Origin: Aquarana catesbeiana
Lineage: Eukaryota > Chordata > Amphibia > Anura > Ranidae
NCBI RefSeq assembly: GCF_042186555.1
Contig: NC_133328.1
Location: forward strand, 499,623,106 to 499,687,105
DNA length: 64,000 nt
Direction of reading: 5' to 3'
This document shows positions 62,777 to 64,000 of the stretch, piece after piece (positions within the stretch are counted from its first letter, which is position 1; each line of letters opens with the position of its first letter). A program made the translations under genes and the position numbers. The notes below the pieces were generated by a model. It was not told where the DNA came from and searched no databases. It worked only from the letters and a program-made list of their open reading frames with translations.

Positions 62777-64000
62777 CCACTTGACGACCGCCTCACGCCG
62801 ATTTACGTCGGCAAGGTGGCATGGACAGGCAAAATCACGTACATATACGTGATTTGCCTTCCGCGGGTGGGGGGTCCGATCGGGACCCCCCCCCGGTGCC
62901 CGAGGCGGTCGTCTTTTGTCCAGCGGCGATCAGAGGTGAGGGGGAGGCCATCCGTTCGTGGCCCCCCCCTCGCGATCGCCGCCGGCCAATCACATCATTC
63001 CTTTGCTGCTGTATGCTAAACAGCAGCAAAGGAAATGATGTCATCTCTCCTCGGCTCGGTACTTTCCGTTCCGGCCCGAGGAGAGAAGACAGGTATGTGA
63101 GTGCACAACACACACACACACACACACACACAGTAGAACATGCCAGGCACACAAAACACCCCGATCGCCCCCCGATCCCCCCCCCAATCACCTCCCCCCC
63201 CCCCCCCGTCACAAACTGACACCAGCAGTTTTTTTTTTTTTTTCTGATTACTGCATTGGTGTCAGTTTGTGACAGTTACAGTGTTGGGACAGTTAGTATT
63301 ACCCCCCTGTAGGTCTAGGATACCCCCCTAACCCCCCCAATAAAGTTTAACCCCTTGATCACCCCCCGTCACCAGTGTCGCTAAGCGATCATTTTTCTGA
63401 TCGCTGTATTAGTGTCGCTGGTGACGCTAGTTAGGGACCTAAATATTTAGGTTCGCCGTCAGCGTTTCATAGCGACAGGGACCCCCATATACTACCGAAT
63501 AAATGTTTTAACCCCTTGATGGCCCCCTAGTTAACCCTTTCACCACTGATCACGGTATAACTGTTACGGGTGACGCTGGTTAGTTTGTTTATTTTTTATA
63601 GTGTCAGGGCACCCGCCGTTTATTACCGAATAAAGGTTTAGCCCCCTGATCGCCCGGCGGTGATATGCGTCGCCCCAGGCAGCGTCAGATTAGCGCCAGT
63701 ACCGCTAACACCTACGCACGCAGCATACGGCTCCCTTAGTGGTATAGTATCTGATCGGATCAATATCTGATCCGATCAGATCTATACTAGCGTCCCCAGC
63801 AGTTTAGGGTTCCCAAAAACACAGTGTTAGCGGGATCAGCCCAGATACCTGCTAGCACCTGCGTTTTGAACTCCGCCCGGCCCAGCCCAAGTGCAGTATC
63901 GATCGATCACTGTCACTTACAAAACACTAAACGCATAACTGCAGCGTTCGCAGAGTCAGGCCTGATCCCTGCGATCGCTAACAGTTTTTTTGGTAGCATT
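62777..64000 (+). mobile_element. piggyBac-type TTAA element, second copy, cut by window end
   Basis: Starts after TTAA (62773-62776) with CCACTTGACGACCGCC. It runs as the reverse of 13263-14159 and then of the 358-bp tandem unit (63700-64000). The subterminal palindrome ATCACGTACATATACGTGAT is at 62834-62853, and CTTTGCTGCTGT...ACAGCAGCAAAG also matches. It has a (CA)n microsatellite at 63107-63133 where the other copy has none. ORFs here are by-products. Confidence 0.85.
63107..63133. repeat. (CA)n microsatellite
   Basis: About 13 CA units inside the piggyBac-type element. The matching position in the first copy (near 13815-13830) has only a short GTGTGTGTAGTGTG. Confidence 0.9.

Noticed and set aside
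1..64000. Search by eye for tRNA, rRNA and snRNA genes
   Set aside because: No cloverleaf with conserved arms and no rRNA or U-RNA core was recognised; a covariance-model scan would be decisive.

Overview
The window is vertebrate nuclear DNA from an amphibian, most likely a frog. It shows a large intron-rich gene with consensus splice sites, buried in DIRS, CR1/L2, hAT, piggyBac, Harbinger and Tc1 repeats, with no bacterial gene organisation. Several interspersed repeats resemble ones I associate with ranid frogs, but that is recollection and was not searched. Identifications below come from reading translations and splice sites by eye; nothing was aligned by computer.

The only host gene recognised is PRKDC (catalytic subunit of DNA-dependent protein kinase), on the minus strand. 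Twelve exons were placed, 5' to 3': 60756-60666, 50040-49877, 41729-41577, 31610-31503, 21759-21533, 21349-21255, 21161-21062, 20753-20620, 18710-18456, 3560-3334, 2790-2582 and 2210-2078. Their phases join into one uninterrupted frame of 1,896 nt (632 codons) in the N-terminal HEAT-type solenoid. The gene continues beyond both window edges. Introns range from 93 bp to about 14.9 kb, and the long ones are almost entirely transposable elements.

Layout by region. 1-1.9 kb: a 1.8-kb fold-back palindrome. 4.4-5.5 kb: a decayed CR1 LINE (+). 6.2-18.3 kb: a four-level nest, in which a hAT-like element holds DIRS-1, which holds a hAT, which holds a 5.9-kb piggyBac-type TTAA element. 19-22.5 kb: TTAA-flanked MITEs among five PRKDC exons. 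23.6-29.3 kb: DIRS-2, the best preserved DIRS element, with both inverted terminal repeats and the internal complementary region, interrupted by a 462-bp fold-back insertion. 29.5-34.4 kb: a Harbinger MITE and TTAA MITEs. 34.4-41 kb: a TTAA element end, DIRS-3 with a nested L2/CR1 LINE that keeps a 576-codon reverse transcriptase ORF, and a broken Tc1. 42.3-49.1 kb: DIRS-4 with a 1,285-bp fold-back insertion and a minisatellite. 50.8-59.6 kb: decayed DIRS-5 and DIRS-6, a MITE fragment, another fold-back and a solo LTR. 59.7-64 kb: two hAT elements, MITEs and the end of a second piggyBac-type element.

Two themes stand out. All six DIRS copies lie on the PRKDC sense strand, and at least four carry a strong splice donor in the leader of their gag-like ORF1, which suggests ORF1 is spliced. 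Several insertions are giant hairpins; two of them have 14-16 bp target-site duplications, which fits fold-back retroposons better than cut-and-paste elements.
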